A stretch of DNA of 64,000 nucleotides from Sipunculus nudus (lineage: Eukaryota; Annelida; Sipuncula; Golfingiida; Sipunculidae). A program made the translations under genes and the position numbers. The DNA is taken from assembly GCA_026874595.1 (NCBI GenBank), contig CM049321.1:13907479-13971478 (forward strand). The letters are read 5' to 3'. This document shows, one piece after another, positions 47,174-60,800 of this stretch. The notes beneath the pieces were generated by a model. That model was not told the origin of the DNA, made no database searches, and was given only the letters and a program-made list of their open reading frames with translations. Each line of letters starts with the position of its first letter. Within the stretch, counting starts at the first letter, position 1.

Positions 47174-50100
47174 GTTGAGTGATGTTTAAAACAAATTACA
47201 TATGTGTATGGGCAAAGTCCAAACAATCGGACACGCGGGCATTGAAAATCACCGTTGATCGAGTTGTCCTTCCGTAAATTTCCCCTCAATGATATCGACA
47301 GAAAAAGGTCTTTTTTTCTCCTCATGATTAAGCGGCAGTGATGTCAGCAAATACTGCGGCTTCTTTTCCTTGTTGCATATTTGTTTATTACAGAATATTA
47401 ACTGCGATGAACCACTGATTTAAAGATCGTTGAATTGTGTGTGTTTTTTTACCGCCTTGCTCGCCTTGTGTAAGCGCCAAGCACATTGTTTCCAGGACGT
47501 TACATCAGGTATAATAATTTGATCGGTTGTTAGGGATGCCGTTTCGTGATTAAGACTCCACTGGAAGGTCTGACATTTCCATAAAACTTGAGCTCCCAGA
47601 TTGGCCTTTGCAATTATATTGATGTACAGTTATGGATTTAATGGACCTATTTAGTCTACATAACACCGGTCTCACTTATTTGATGAAAGAGCATGAAAGA
47701 AGATGAAAGAGGGTTTAAATTAACAGTTAAAATAATTCTTTACTTCAAAATTCCTTAATGTACCAATATTATTACCTGTTTTATCAATAATATACCTGAG
47801 GTAACAAAATAATAAATTATATTCAGTGGTAGTAAGTTTAGTTTCAGCCAGGTTGTCTCAATTATACCCCTCGTTTTGTATAGACTGGTACGCTACCACC
47901 ACAGATGCTTGTTATATCCCCATTACAAGAATATATATATAAATTATATCCCCCAAGAAGAGAACTGTTCTATGAACTGTACATATGCTGTGCTGAAACA
48001 TATAAATATGATAACAGATATATCTTTTTATATTTTTATGTATATAAGGAGAGATGGAACACCAATATATGGTATGGCACACCATACACAGCATAATGGC
48101 GCTTCATATACATCTATAATTTAATTTTAAGAGTATATGATAAAAAAATTGAAGCAATATTTAATATACACTACCGGTATACTGAAAAATAAATACAGTG
48201 AAACCTTGTTGTGTCCAACTCTCTTAACTGGAATACACCGCTTATGTCGAAGTTACTGACTCGATATTACGGAAAAATCTAAATAAAGTATTATCAAATA
48301 AAACCCGCTTGTGTCGAACCTCGGATGTGTCGAAGTTTTCTGAGGGTCCCTTCAATTTGACACAACGAGGTTTCACTGTATATGATATACATTATAAATA
48401 TAGAAACTATGGACACTATATATAAGCACCTAACCATGCAAAGATAAGAAATATTATATCTTAAGAGAATAACATGCATACAGCTTATAAGCTATGCAAT
48501 GTTCTTTTTAGTCTTGCAGACACACACACTGAGAGTATGTTAGCAGGTTTGGCCAGTGACTTTCTTTATGTGGCAGGGTACCAGTCTGAATAAAAGATAG
48601 GGGACATAATTCAGATGTATACTGAAGGTGTATTAAAAGTAAATAGATCTCAAGAGAATTGATTTATAATTACCAGATATGTAAGTTATACAGTAAATAA
48701 TGGTAAAATATGAATTTAAGTAAATATTAATTATTACCAGTTATTTTAACTATCTTTCATCTCCTTTCATCTTCTTTCATCAAATTAGTGAGACCCCATA
48801 ACACCGTGAAGTGGTTGGACTATTTACCTAAAGGTTGTAGGTTCGCGTCATGATCTGACCACTGTCTGCGCTAAGACTCCTTGGCAAAGTCTTCACCACA
48901 AGTGTTCGCTCTCTTAACTCAGGAGTGAATGGGTGCTGGTCATGGGAGGAAGGAAAATGTAGAACGAAATAACCTTCCAACACCTTATATGGCTGCTTTG
49001 GTTGTATGCCCCCAGGGAGCAGAGAAAAGCTACAAGCATGAACAGGCCCAAAAGACCAGGAAGGCAAAGTGAAAAGTCAGATGAGACAGACAGCATCACT
49101 GATATCAGACTACTTAGCCCTACCTTTTTTACCTTTAATGACTAAATAAATTAATATACCCAAGAAACCCTGGTTGTACAAAGTAAGAATAAACAAATGA
49201 AACACCTAGAATTGAAATTAAGTGAATGATAAATATGACACACAATTGTTAAAAAGCCGTTTGCAGTGCCTAAAATTTGCCTTGACCCCCAAAAATGGAG
49301 GTATAACCTGCCTAAAACTGCCATTAACTGCCTAAAACCTTAGTAACTTTCACATATGATGTGCAGTTTAACTATGTTTTATTGTTACACGGCTAAAAAT
49401 ATAAAAGTTAATAGTGAAGAACATTTTATTCAAACTAATAATTAAACCATGTTAAGAAAAAGGAACAGATGAAAACAACACAACTTCAAGTTTTCCATAT
49501 AAACACAGTTTTCTGTCAGTTTGAGCTTGTGTCCTAAATCATGTTTTGAGGTCTCCCACCTCTGCATGCTATTATGTAATGTTACTGTGATATTAAGTAC
49601 AAACAGACAATGCTATTGCCAATAAAAGAATGACCATACTTTTTCTGAGGGTTTATATTTTGTGATATACTGTGACAAGGTTGGGTTTTATCCGAATAAA
49701 ACTTGTTTAATTCAGGACAATGGATAAAACTGGGTTTTATCTGGTTTAATCCAGTTTTTAATTTTATAAATTATTTAACAGATCTTTAATGTTAGCTGTA
49801 TATTAAAAATATGAAAATATCTTCTACATTATCTTATGGTTGCGCTACAAACCGTTCTTTTATATAATCGTTTAAATATTGTAATAATTTGATTCAAAAT
49901 TAATTACCTAAAATACTGATTTGCATGGAAATATGAAGTGTGCTATTGCTGTAAAATGAAAAAAAAGAGCATAATTCAGTCACTGCAAATTAACCACTTC
50001 CACATTACATGAAAGAAGAGTTATCCTAGAAAGAGTAAGTTGTCCTATCTAACAATGATGGACAGTCATGAAGTCTCAGTAATGTATTTTTTATGTCATG

Positions 50101-53100
50101 GATACCTGTAGCTTTAAAAGCATAAGATTAATTTTATAAATTATTTAACAGATCTTTAATGTTAGCTGTATATTAAAAATATGAAAATATCTTCTACATT
50201 ATCTTATAATGAACAAGAACTTCAACTAGTTGTTCATTCCCTTAGGTCATCCCTGGTCAAATTTTAAATTAAGATTTTGACCACACACTTATTGGCCATG
50301 GAACACCATGGAACTGAAGAATTGGTAAATTTATCGCACTGAATAATTTGCAAACAACAGAATATTAATATTCATTTTTAGGCCAGGCTCAACCTGAAGG
50401 CCTGAGAAACCTACATTTCATGGCCAGGGGCCCTGACTGCATCACTCAGTGAGTAATAAGTTTGACACAAGAAATGTTTCCAGCACAAAAGGCTCAGATT
50501 GCATCATCCTAGTCATGTATGAAAGTTCACATAATTATCCGCTAAGGTAGTAGGAAACAGCAGTGGGATATGACCACAGTTGTTCTTATGACCAAATCAC
50601 CCTAATAAATAGTAATCAATCTAATCAACCATGCCCTCCCTCTCTGATACCCTGCCTTAGTAGGGGGCTACTGGAGACTATTACATCATTCCAGGTAGAA
50701 GGGCATTCATCAGGACCCAAAACATGAAAGGGTCCTGATAATGACATTTTCTTGGTCTCTGAAACCATGTACCACACATACATGGTCTCATACACCTTCA
50801 CAGGATATTAGAAGACCGCATGTCCCCAGTCAACAGGAAATTATGCATTACTATTAAACTAATATTTGAAACCGTCCAGCAGCTCAGGAAAGCCTTCTGA
50901 TCACATAACCCCAGTCTTTTGATAGGTTTATAAATTAATAAGTCATAAATTTAAACTTATATAGGTTTAGTCACTTTTGGTGCCTAAAAGTAAAACATGC
51001 TTAAAACCTGTTATAGGTGGGGCAGTTTTAACCAGGTTATAACCTATGGTTAAACCTTCCTTCTTAAAACTTGCAAACCCTGATGTCTATATCTTCATAA
51101 AATTACTAGGTATATATGATATACATAATTGTTAATAAAATGGTTAGTACCAGAAATTAATCAAACTACTCACAACCTTAAACTTTGATAATCTTTCATA
51201 GCTGAATGGACTGCATCATGTTGACAGTGTTAAATTATTAACCAAAATCTTTGACAAAGAAGGTGAAAGTGTATATAGCCTTTGATACTAAACTTTGTTA
51301 ATTAAAAATAATTGAGGTGACAGATTAATAATAGATGCCTGTAGAATTTGCAGTTATTTTGTGGTGTAGACATTTAAAAAGTAGACTTTTAGGAAGACCC
51401 CAGTTTTTGTATGGGCAGGTTAAATCGGGACAAATAAATTAGCAATCTAGTCAACATTCAGTAAATTCTCAAACCGTGTACACATCATCTTAATCCAGCC
51501 AATCTAATTTGAAGTAATTATTTAATTAAAATAAGTGTAATTACTCAGCTAACCCCACTGTACAAAACTTGCCCTGGAGTTTGTATGCTGTAGTAGAGAT
51601 GACTTTTTATACTAAGCTAAACACTTAACCAGTGATCACCGTCACACCCAGTCACAGTCATAACAAGTTAGTTTCTTAGACAAGGGGGGGGGGGGGTGTC
51701 CTTTACATTAATAAAGGTTGTTAAAACAATCCCTCTGGTTTGTACTGATACAAGCAAAAATATCATTAAAAAAATGACATGTATGTTGTGACTGCATTCC
51801 TTCCCAGGGAAAGAAATGGTGGAAAGAAAATATTTTCTTCCCTTCACTCTGGGAAGATTGGGCCGACTGCTGAAAGCTTTTTGCCCCACGGCATACTAGT
51901 GTTTGCTGAAATTTAGTCTTCAGGGTTGGGTTAATAGAAAATCTAATTGTATTTGAATATATCAGTAATTAATGACATAATTTCATGTAATTGAAAATAA
52001 TTTGTAATTTAAGATCTTTTAAGTTACAAGAAACAGTAATTAATTACTTTTAAAAATATCCTTTAATAAAAGTCAGACAAACAAACTTGAATATTGCAAT
52101 AAATAAGTCAATACTGCTGATGCCTAGTGGGGCCTGTGCCAGTAGGTATCACAGTGCAAAAATTCAAATTGATTTTCTGAACTCCATTTTGTTACCAAAT
52201 AAAGTCCAGATTATTACAAGGTATAAAGTTATTATTTGAAGTTTCTATCACAAATAATAAAAAAGTAATGAACCATTGAAACACCCCCAAAATGACCCCA
52301 AAATGGGGCGATTTTGCAGAAAACAACAAATTGTGATTTCAAGAGCCTATATAATTATAACTTTGCAAAAATGATGTCTTTGGAGGGTGTAATTTGATTA
52401 ATATTATAATTTATATACTTGTACATGCCTATTTTTTTCAGAGTATAACCTCGGGTATTTTTAAAGTTACTTGTTCTTTTTTTAAAGTGTCAAATAGGTG
52501 AAAATTGGGATTTGGAGACTTTTCATCAAATTGTGCACACTATTTTAGCTCAGCTGACTTTCAGTCATGCTGGGCTATAGTGATGTCCGCCTGTCCGTTA
52601 GCAGGGCACAAATCGTAACCGTAGGGGCTAGGACCATGAACCCTATGCAGTCTTAGAGGTTCTAAAAAGATCTTGCAAACCTGAAATTAGGTCACTGCAA
52701 CCCATATTCTCGAAGTTATGGGATGTGTTTGCACCCCCCAGAAATAATTCTTTTAGCCAAAATTTTCATCCCAAACCTTCCATCTTTCACATACAGCTCA
52801 CCTACCAACAGGGGAAGAACCATAATTATTTTGAGGTCACAAGGTCAAAGGTCAAGGTCACAGAACCAACTTCTTTGAAAAGCCTGTGGATGCATTTTAA
52901 GCCAAACCTTTCATCCCAATTCTTTGATCTTTCACATATAGCTCACCTACTAAGTGGGAGAAGAATCCTATAGATGTTGAGGTCACAAGGTCAAAGGTCA
53001 GGGTCACAGGATCCACTTCTTTGAAAAGGTTGTGGACACATTTCAAGCTAGACCTTTTATTCCAAACCTTTCAGCACTGATATCACTTCTCTGCCAACAG

Positions 53101-56100
53101 GGGAAAAGACCTGTTGATTTGGAGGTCAAAGGTCAAGTTCACAGCACCCTCTTCTTGCGTGGAGTCATTTTCAGGCAAACTTTTCAATCTATACTTTCCA
53201 TCTGTCATATATGGCTTACCAACCAATAGGGGAAGAAGCCTATTGATGTTGAGTTCAAAAGGTCAAAGGTCATGGTCACAATATTGTTCTAAATGCTTGT
53301 GAACATATTTCAAGTGAAACTTTTCAACCCAAACCTTCAGTCTTTCACATATGCCACATCTATGCATCACTGAGTGTGATTCAAACTTCATATTTATGGG
53401 TCTTTTTGCATGAAGAAATAACTAATTGATTTTGAGCTCAGCTGGTCAGGAGGTTAAAGGTTGCAGGTCTAAGTTATTCACTCATTTGTTGCCGAGTAAT
53501 TACACCCAGCCAGATGTAAGTGGTTAGAAGTTACCCATCATTTAGAAAGAATCCAGTTGATATGTGGGCAAAAGGCCAAAGTCATAGGTCAGGGATGTTC
53601 ACAATTATTTTGTAGACCATCTCTATTTTTCTTGTACATGTAACCATTGCACTCCAACTTGTACATCTCACTGTGTGGCTGTAATTGTGATTGATGCTGG
53701 TGACATATGACTCTCTTTTGTATCAGCCTGTTAAGTGATAAGGCTGAGTGATAAATACCTCGTTACTGCATAACAAAAACACTGTTGCCGGAATGCTTCA
53801 GCCAGGCATTAAGACTGAGAGTATAGTATTAAGGTTTAGCTACTGATTTATTAGATGATGGGAACATATTGCAGTTTATTTTATGGAATCATAGCAAAAA
53901 AACTTAGTTTCCTAGATATCTGAATATATTTTTATATAAATCAGCAGATATAAAAGCAAATGTTTGTTCTCATAATATGTGGATGTGTACCTGGATTTAG
54001 GATGTCTTTTTTTTTATTACAAGACTTTTAGTCATGCTTTCTGCATTTCTTTTCTTTTAGGTTTTGCAGTTTACCTATTCTGCTGATCCCATTGAAAAGC
54101 AGAGTGATAATAAAAAATATTGGACTTACACTTTTTACATTTGCATATCTATAAATCTAATATGAGGGCCTGAAAATGCCTTTTGAATTGTTTTGGACAT
54201 TCATTACTGTAACATCCTTTGGAGAATTTGCTACAAGTTTGGTCTCTTATTGGAGGATGTGTGATATTAAATGTCAGACTTGTCAGAAATCCATTATGTC
54301 TGCCAGTTAGCCACCTTAGAAATCCTTTTGTCAATGCAGTTTCAGTGATTTTTAGCTCAGCTGACTTTTAGTCATGCTATGCTATAGCGATAGGTCTTTG
54401 TCCGTCGTCCTTCCGTCTGGCCAGCTGTCTGGCCATTAGCAGGGCACAAATTGTAACTGTAAGGGTTAGATACATGAACCCTATGCAGTCTTAGAGGTTC
54501 TAAACAGATCTCCTTGCAGATCTGAAATTAGGTCACTGTTACGGGTGTGTTTGCACCTCCCAGAATTAATTCTTATAGCCAAAATAATCATCCTAAACCT
54601 TACATGTCAATAGAGGAACAAACCTTTTGATATTTCGGTCTTAGGGTCAAAGGTCAATGTCACAGGACCACCTTCTTGAAAAAAGTTGTGGATGCATTTC
54701 AAGTCAGACTTTTCATCCCAAACCTTCCATCTTCCAAGTATGGATCATTAACCAACAGGGGAAGAACATTATTTATTGTTCGGTCTCAAGGTTAGATGTG
54801 AAAGTCACAGGACCCACTTCTTAGAAAACCATTTTGGACGAACTTTGAGCTAAACCTTTCATCCCAAACCTTCGTCAAGTGGTAAGATTGATGCATCGGT
54901 GTTATTAATAAATCAAACAACATCTACCTTGCAACTGATTAGTATATACAGATCACCACAATCTAAACAGACAGACCTTCTTTCAAAACTTGAAGAGCTT
55001 TTAACATTTGTGGACACACAAAAACCATTGTTAGATATGGGAGATTTCAACATTGATGTCAGTAATAAAAAAAAAATACTTGTGTATTGGATGATCTCTC
55101 ACATCTTCTTCAGTGTCAGCAGCTTATGACGGAAAACACAAATGATCATGGCAGTATTATTGATCTTGTGTTTTCAAACTTCCCTAATACATCAACTTCT
55201 GCAATAGAGAGTTCCTGGTCTGATCACAAAATCCTGTTTACTGTTGTTCCTAAAAATGTTTTCCAGTTTCACTCAGTTAATTGATATAAGGCCTTCACTA
55301 AAATAGTAATCTAACAGTTCACATATAATGTTATAGTTATGCAATTATTGTTATGCTTGCCCTTTGATACCATAGCAGGACAGGTGTTGGGGAAGGCTTT
55401 AAATACAGGTCATGCTTGTCAGCTGAGCGTCATGACCCATGGGTCACTTGTTTTAATATGTCTAACTTATTAATCTGAAAAGGAATAATGTACACTCATG
55501 GTTACACTTCCTTTATTATAATATGAAAATCATCATTCACATCACCATATAAATGAGTTTTTCCCACAAAAATATATGAATTATATTCATTTATTGAAAA
55601 AATAATCACATATTTTGACCTGTCTCCAAAATATATTCAAAAGCATAGCTACATATTCACCCGAGCAATATATACTCATTACTAAGCTGGAATAAATTGT
55701 TTTGAGATCAATTAAAATTCATTTTCAATAATAAAAAAGTATATAAAAACTATCTAAGGAAGAAAAATTTTGATTTTATCACAGTTTCCCCAAACTTTTC
55801 ACGAACTGCCAGGGTTTCACATGAGCTGTTTGTTGACAGTTTAACCATAACAAGGTTTCTAGTGAAAGTTTGCATATTTAAATAACAAGCTTGGTAGGCT
55901 GGCCAGTATGAAAGGGATGTCAAGGCCAGGTAGCTTTTGCTGAATCTATTGAATGTTAATTCAGTTTGATGATTTTTTTTTTTGGGGGGGGGGATAAATT
56001 GCTGGAAAAATGGTAACATTATTATGAATTGATCTATTTTAATCGTTTTCAGAAAAGCTATAGAGGCTGAGAAGAGGAAGGAGGCTGGGAACGAACAGTA

Positions 56101-57818
56101 CAAAATGAAAAATTACGGAGCAGCCTTGAATTTCTACACAGAGGCAATTGGTAATATGAAATGCATGGATAAATATTTGTTACCCATTGCTTCAGTCTGT
56201 ACTTCATTGATTCATTCTTTTTCAAGAAAAGAACTATTTTTATTATAACTTTCCACACCCCTTCACAGGTTTTACCCAGCACCTGTGTAAAACCCAGGGT
56301 ACCTGGGTAAAACCCTGGCTGGGTAAAATAGATTTTACCCAAGATTTACCCAGGATTCCTGAACTTGCCTGTATTTTCAATTGATTAGAGTAATATGCTC
56401 TGCACAGAGAAACATTACAGGTAAACATGTTAGTGGTTGATGGCTTTTTAGGACACAGTTATGAGGTCAAAGCCACTTGGCTTGCTACTAATATTCACAA
56501 AATGTGTGTTTCACTTCTGTTGACCAATCAGATAGATATTGAGCTTGGGTTACCAGTTCCACACACTTGCCATAACTTTGCAGCAAAGCACATGCCACTT
56601 TATTATGTGTTTATTTATTTATTTATCCATATTCTATAGTCGGCTTTTTCACAAGGTTTTCAAATTAGCAATATTCGCAAAAGAGAAATTTTTGTGAACA
56701 TTTAACCTTCATGCCCAAACTACACTGATGAAGATGTCGCATTGACATGTCGTGTATAATATCTAAGCCTTTAGCATTGCAAGGCAAAACGTAGTGACAT
56801 TATTAATATTAACAAATTTCTGTTTATAATCTGTGTGTCAAAGACTGATTTTATAAATAATGACGCATCTTTTACATTATCTGCATATAATTAACAAGAA
56901 GAACCAGTTCTTCAGTTTTCCCCTTGCTCTTTCTCATATAGAAAATAGTTTTGTGAGCATATTAAATAATTCATACAATAAAGAATTTTGTCCAAAAAAA
57001 AATAAATTTTTTGTCAAAATTTACATTTTGTCTAGTTTACTGTATGGTGAGATCGTGAAAATCGAAGCCTTGTGAAAGACTACTAAATTGGTAATCACAA
57101 AATATTACCCCGACGCAATTGAAGCCAACTTCCATACTTTAGGACCCAGCATGGGCCAGAATACTGAAGCTGACACTCTTCAAAGTTTTCAGCCATCTGC
57201 TTGTCAACTCATCAACCTGAAGCTTGCTCAACAAATACATCAGATCAGCCTGCCCCATCCAGTATCAGTTTGGTCTGCCTGGCATGAGCAGTCCCTGTTG
57301 GCTGTGGATTAGATCCTGTCCTGAGCATCACCGCTTTACTACATGGCAACTTTATTGAGTCTATCCAAATGTGTACAGTTTGTAAAAAATTCATAACACT
57401 TTAACATATACATGGACCCAAGATGTATTGTATCAGCTATATGCCAATATAAATCATTATTGATCCACATCGGTTGGTTTAATCGTTCGTGTAAAATCGT
57501 AAATTTTGTATAAATTATTTAGTATACCATGCTCAGTCATTTTACTAATCATTTCCCACTGATGTTTGTCATTTGTAGAAATTTGTCCAACCTGCGCTGC
57601 CTACTATGGGAACCGTGCTGCCACCTACATGATGCTGAGTAAATATGCTGAGGCTCTGGAAGATGCTCGAATGTCAGTACAGCTGGATCCAACTTTCACC
57701 AAGGTAAGTGTGGGATGGGTGGGATGATGTCAAAGAGATTTTATAGACAGAGATGTTGAATATATATCTCCCCAGGATAAGGGGAAAATATAAATGAAAT
57801 AGAAGGAGCTTGCCTGAT

Positions 57819-57875
<57 letters not shown>

Positions 57876-60800
57876 TGTTATTCTACAAAATTTGGAAAAA
57901 ATTGACCTTAGTCTAAACTGTTAAAATGTTACACATTTGTTAAATTCATTCTATTGATGTCAATTTTAGATAAAAAAAAATCTAGCAAAAGCACCAGTAC
58001 TTCTGTTTTTAATACACAAATTGCTTTGAAAGTTGTTGCTCGTTTAAATCATGTCATGTTTTATATATTTAAAAAAAAATTAGGGATATTTACGAGAAGC
58101 AAAATGCCACTCGGCAATGGGAAACACAGCTGCCTCCATCCATATGTATGAAAAAGTTCTACAGAACGAACCAAACAACAAAACAGCCAAAAATGAGGTG
58201 GGTATCTCTATGACATCAGTATTGAAAGATTGCATGGTTTATATGTGTAACATCTGAGGTTGCTGGAGTTGGCCCAGATTCCACCAATTATGGTATCATT
58301 ATGACAACCACATTGACTCAGGTTTACCTCTTTGACTTTACCTTACAGGCCTTTAATGGCTTTATACACTTCAAACAGATTCTGATGCTCCTTATAATTG
58401 TCCCCAACACTCAGAACGGGGGGCTTTATGTTTGTCTGTCTATTTTTTTCTGGGTCCATCAGGTTTTTCTTTTCATGCAATAACTTCGCTAAATATTTTC
58501 TGATTTCATTAAAATTTGGGATAGTGATTATGCTCATGAAAACCTTGGTTGGGATTGTTTTGGAGTGTCTGTCTGAAAATTTATTCTCACCAGCTCAAAA
58601 ACAAAAAAATAAATTTTTGTTCCAAATTGACAACCAAAAATTATGACGTGGAGACATCAGGGGCAAAGAAAACTAAAACACACCCACTATGACATGTGGA
58701 GATACCTTCAGGCGAAAATACAAACTAAAACATTGATAGGGCAAGCATAACAGACAACAAGGGGCAGAAGTGGGGGACAAATTCCATGAATTTGCTTGTA
58801 TTAAAGCTGCTATCCGTTTCTTTACCAAATTTCCAGCATTTACTTAAGAGTGGGTATGCTTGACCTCGTGTAATCTAGTAAAAATGAGGGAGATAATTAT
58901 ACTGATGATTGCTTATGATGAAAACTAAAAGCGATTTGTTATTATTCAAATAAAGGGCTCTAGAAAATGCCAAACTGTCTGTATGTTGGTGGACGTGGTT
59001 AGCAGGTTCCCTAAAGTGGTTGCTGCTGCTCATCCAACTTCCGTTCTTAACCTCTGGGCACGTTATTCTGTGGCTAACCTAGGATGGCATCTTGGATCTC
59101 TCTGTGCTTGGCTAGGTGAAGCATCTCCAGTACGATCCGCAGGCTTTGCTTCAGTTTCTCCTTACAATATTTGAAGGCCAAAGTTCTTGAAACAAACTGT
59201 TTCCTCTTCTTTTGTGGTTGGTGAGGAAGCCGATGCAGGTCGTAAAAGGACTAACTTAACCGGCTCGCGGTCTGGCTTTTCATGCATTGCTGCTTATACT
59301 GGTGTACCTTCCATAAGCAGTGGTTACACTGTGCTCAACTGTTCGCTCCACAAATCGACGTTTGTCTGTCAGGTTTGGCCACCAGATGGTGCCTTCTCGG
59401 TGGATTTCCATCCTGCATTACATTTTTAACCACCCCCTGTTGGAATACACAGGGTGCAATTGTAACCTTTCAGGAAAGTCTCTATACTAACTTGCTGGTA
59501 TGGCCTGAGGTCAGTTAATTATCCCCCCCCCCTGTTTACAAACTTCCTCTCTTGCAGTGCTGCGCAACAAGCTTTTTATGGATGCAGCCATTTTTTTTAA
59601 ACGCTAAGCGAATCAGGTTTTGTTTTATGAGGTATGAATTGGGCAGTCACCATTGTTTACACGCTGATCCAATAAGATTTTATTTACCCAATGTCAAATT
59701 GGTGGGTGACTGGCAGCTTGCCGAACCTGTAGAATCCCTCCATTTGTCACAGCATGTGAGTGGAAGGTTCCCAGGAGGTCAAGTGCAGTGTTCAGAGGGT
59801 ATTACGGGTGATGAAAACTAAGATTTTATATGTAGTGCATGCTGGTGGAATAGATGTTCAAGCTGTTGGCACAGAGTAGGCATGCTGTTGCTCTCTGGCC
59901 CGCTGATGACTTCTCTTTTTGCCCCTCAGCAGGGCAGGGTAGAGCTGTGTTGGAAGGTGCTTGGCTTTACTGTCTCCCCGGTCAAAGTTGAGGAATACTG
60001 TTGTTTTATGTTGGTCTTGCAGCAGCTGCAATTAAATCTTGTTTACACGATAACTCAAAAAATATCTTGCAGATCTTTACCAAACTTGACATGTGCATAG
60101 ATACAGATGAGAGGATGAAGCCTGTTTGAAATTAGGTCATGACCTTAACTAGGAGAGTGAAATTGACCTTTAATAGGTCCATTCGGAGAAATCAAATTCT
60201 TAAATATCTTAAGAAATCTTGAAAGGATTGATAAAAAAATCAAGTTGGCCGATAGGGTTGTCATGTACCAGAAACTGCCTTTTAATACCCCCATCATTGC
60301 CACTTGACAGTACTGTGAGCATTATATGTAAAAAACTGCTGAACAATCACTTAGTCACACAACACTTTTAACATCACATTCATATACAACCATTATTTGT
60401 ATAGTTTTTGGATCAGATGCATCAGACATGTAATTCAAAGACAAACTCTAACCCACAGACTAAAAAAAAAACACCCAGTTTCACCGTATTTTAATGCAAT
60501 TATATATTTGACCCCATAGGGTCCCATTTTGTTCACATAGGCCCCAGTCAAACACTGATAACCAGTTTCAGTTCTATGAAAACCAGTTTCCAGGGGTTTT
60601 ACTGTGCATTTATAAGTGGACAGTAATAGTTAATAGACAAAATATGCATGACATTATAATTAGTTGTGTAAAATTTTGGTCAATGAAAATGTTACAACAG
60701 TGAGAGATGTGTTGGCTGCCTGATGATCTTGATAGGGCATTATTTTGATTCTTTTTGTAATGTTAATCCATAATCATTATTTTGTTCTGTCTTTATTTAA

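Larger units (their letters stand above)
47174..56052 (+). other. DNAJC7 intron 1 (8.9 kb), repeat-rich
   Basis: Holds a pogo-like MITE, a SINE, an 80-bp exact direct repeat, two head-plus-core repeats and a LINE endonuclease fragment, all listed separately. No host exon was recognised between them. Confidence 0.7.

Noticed and set aside
56265-56355. Cluster of TTTTACCC/GGGTAAAA words as telomere-like repeat
   Set aside because: The unit is not a telomere repeat and the order is irregular; a small local palindromic repeat at most.
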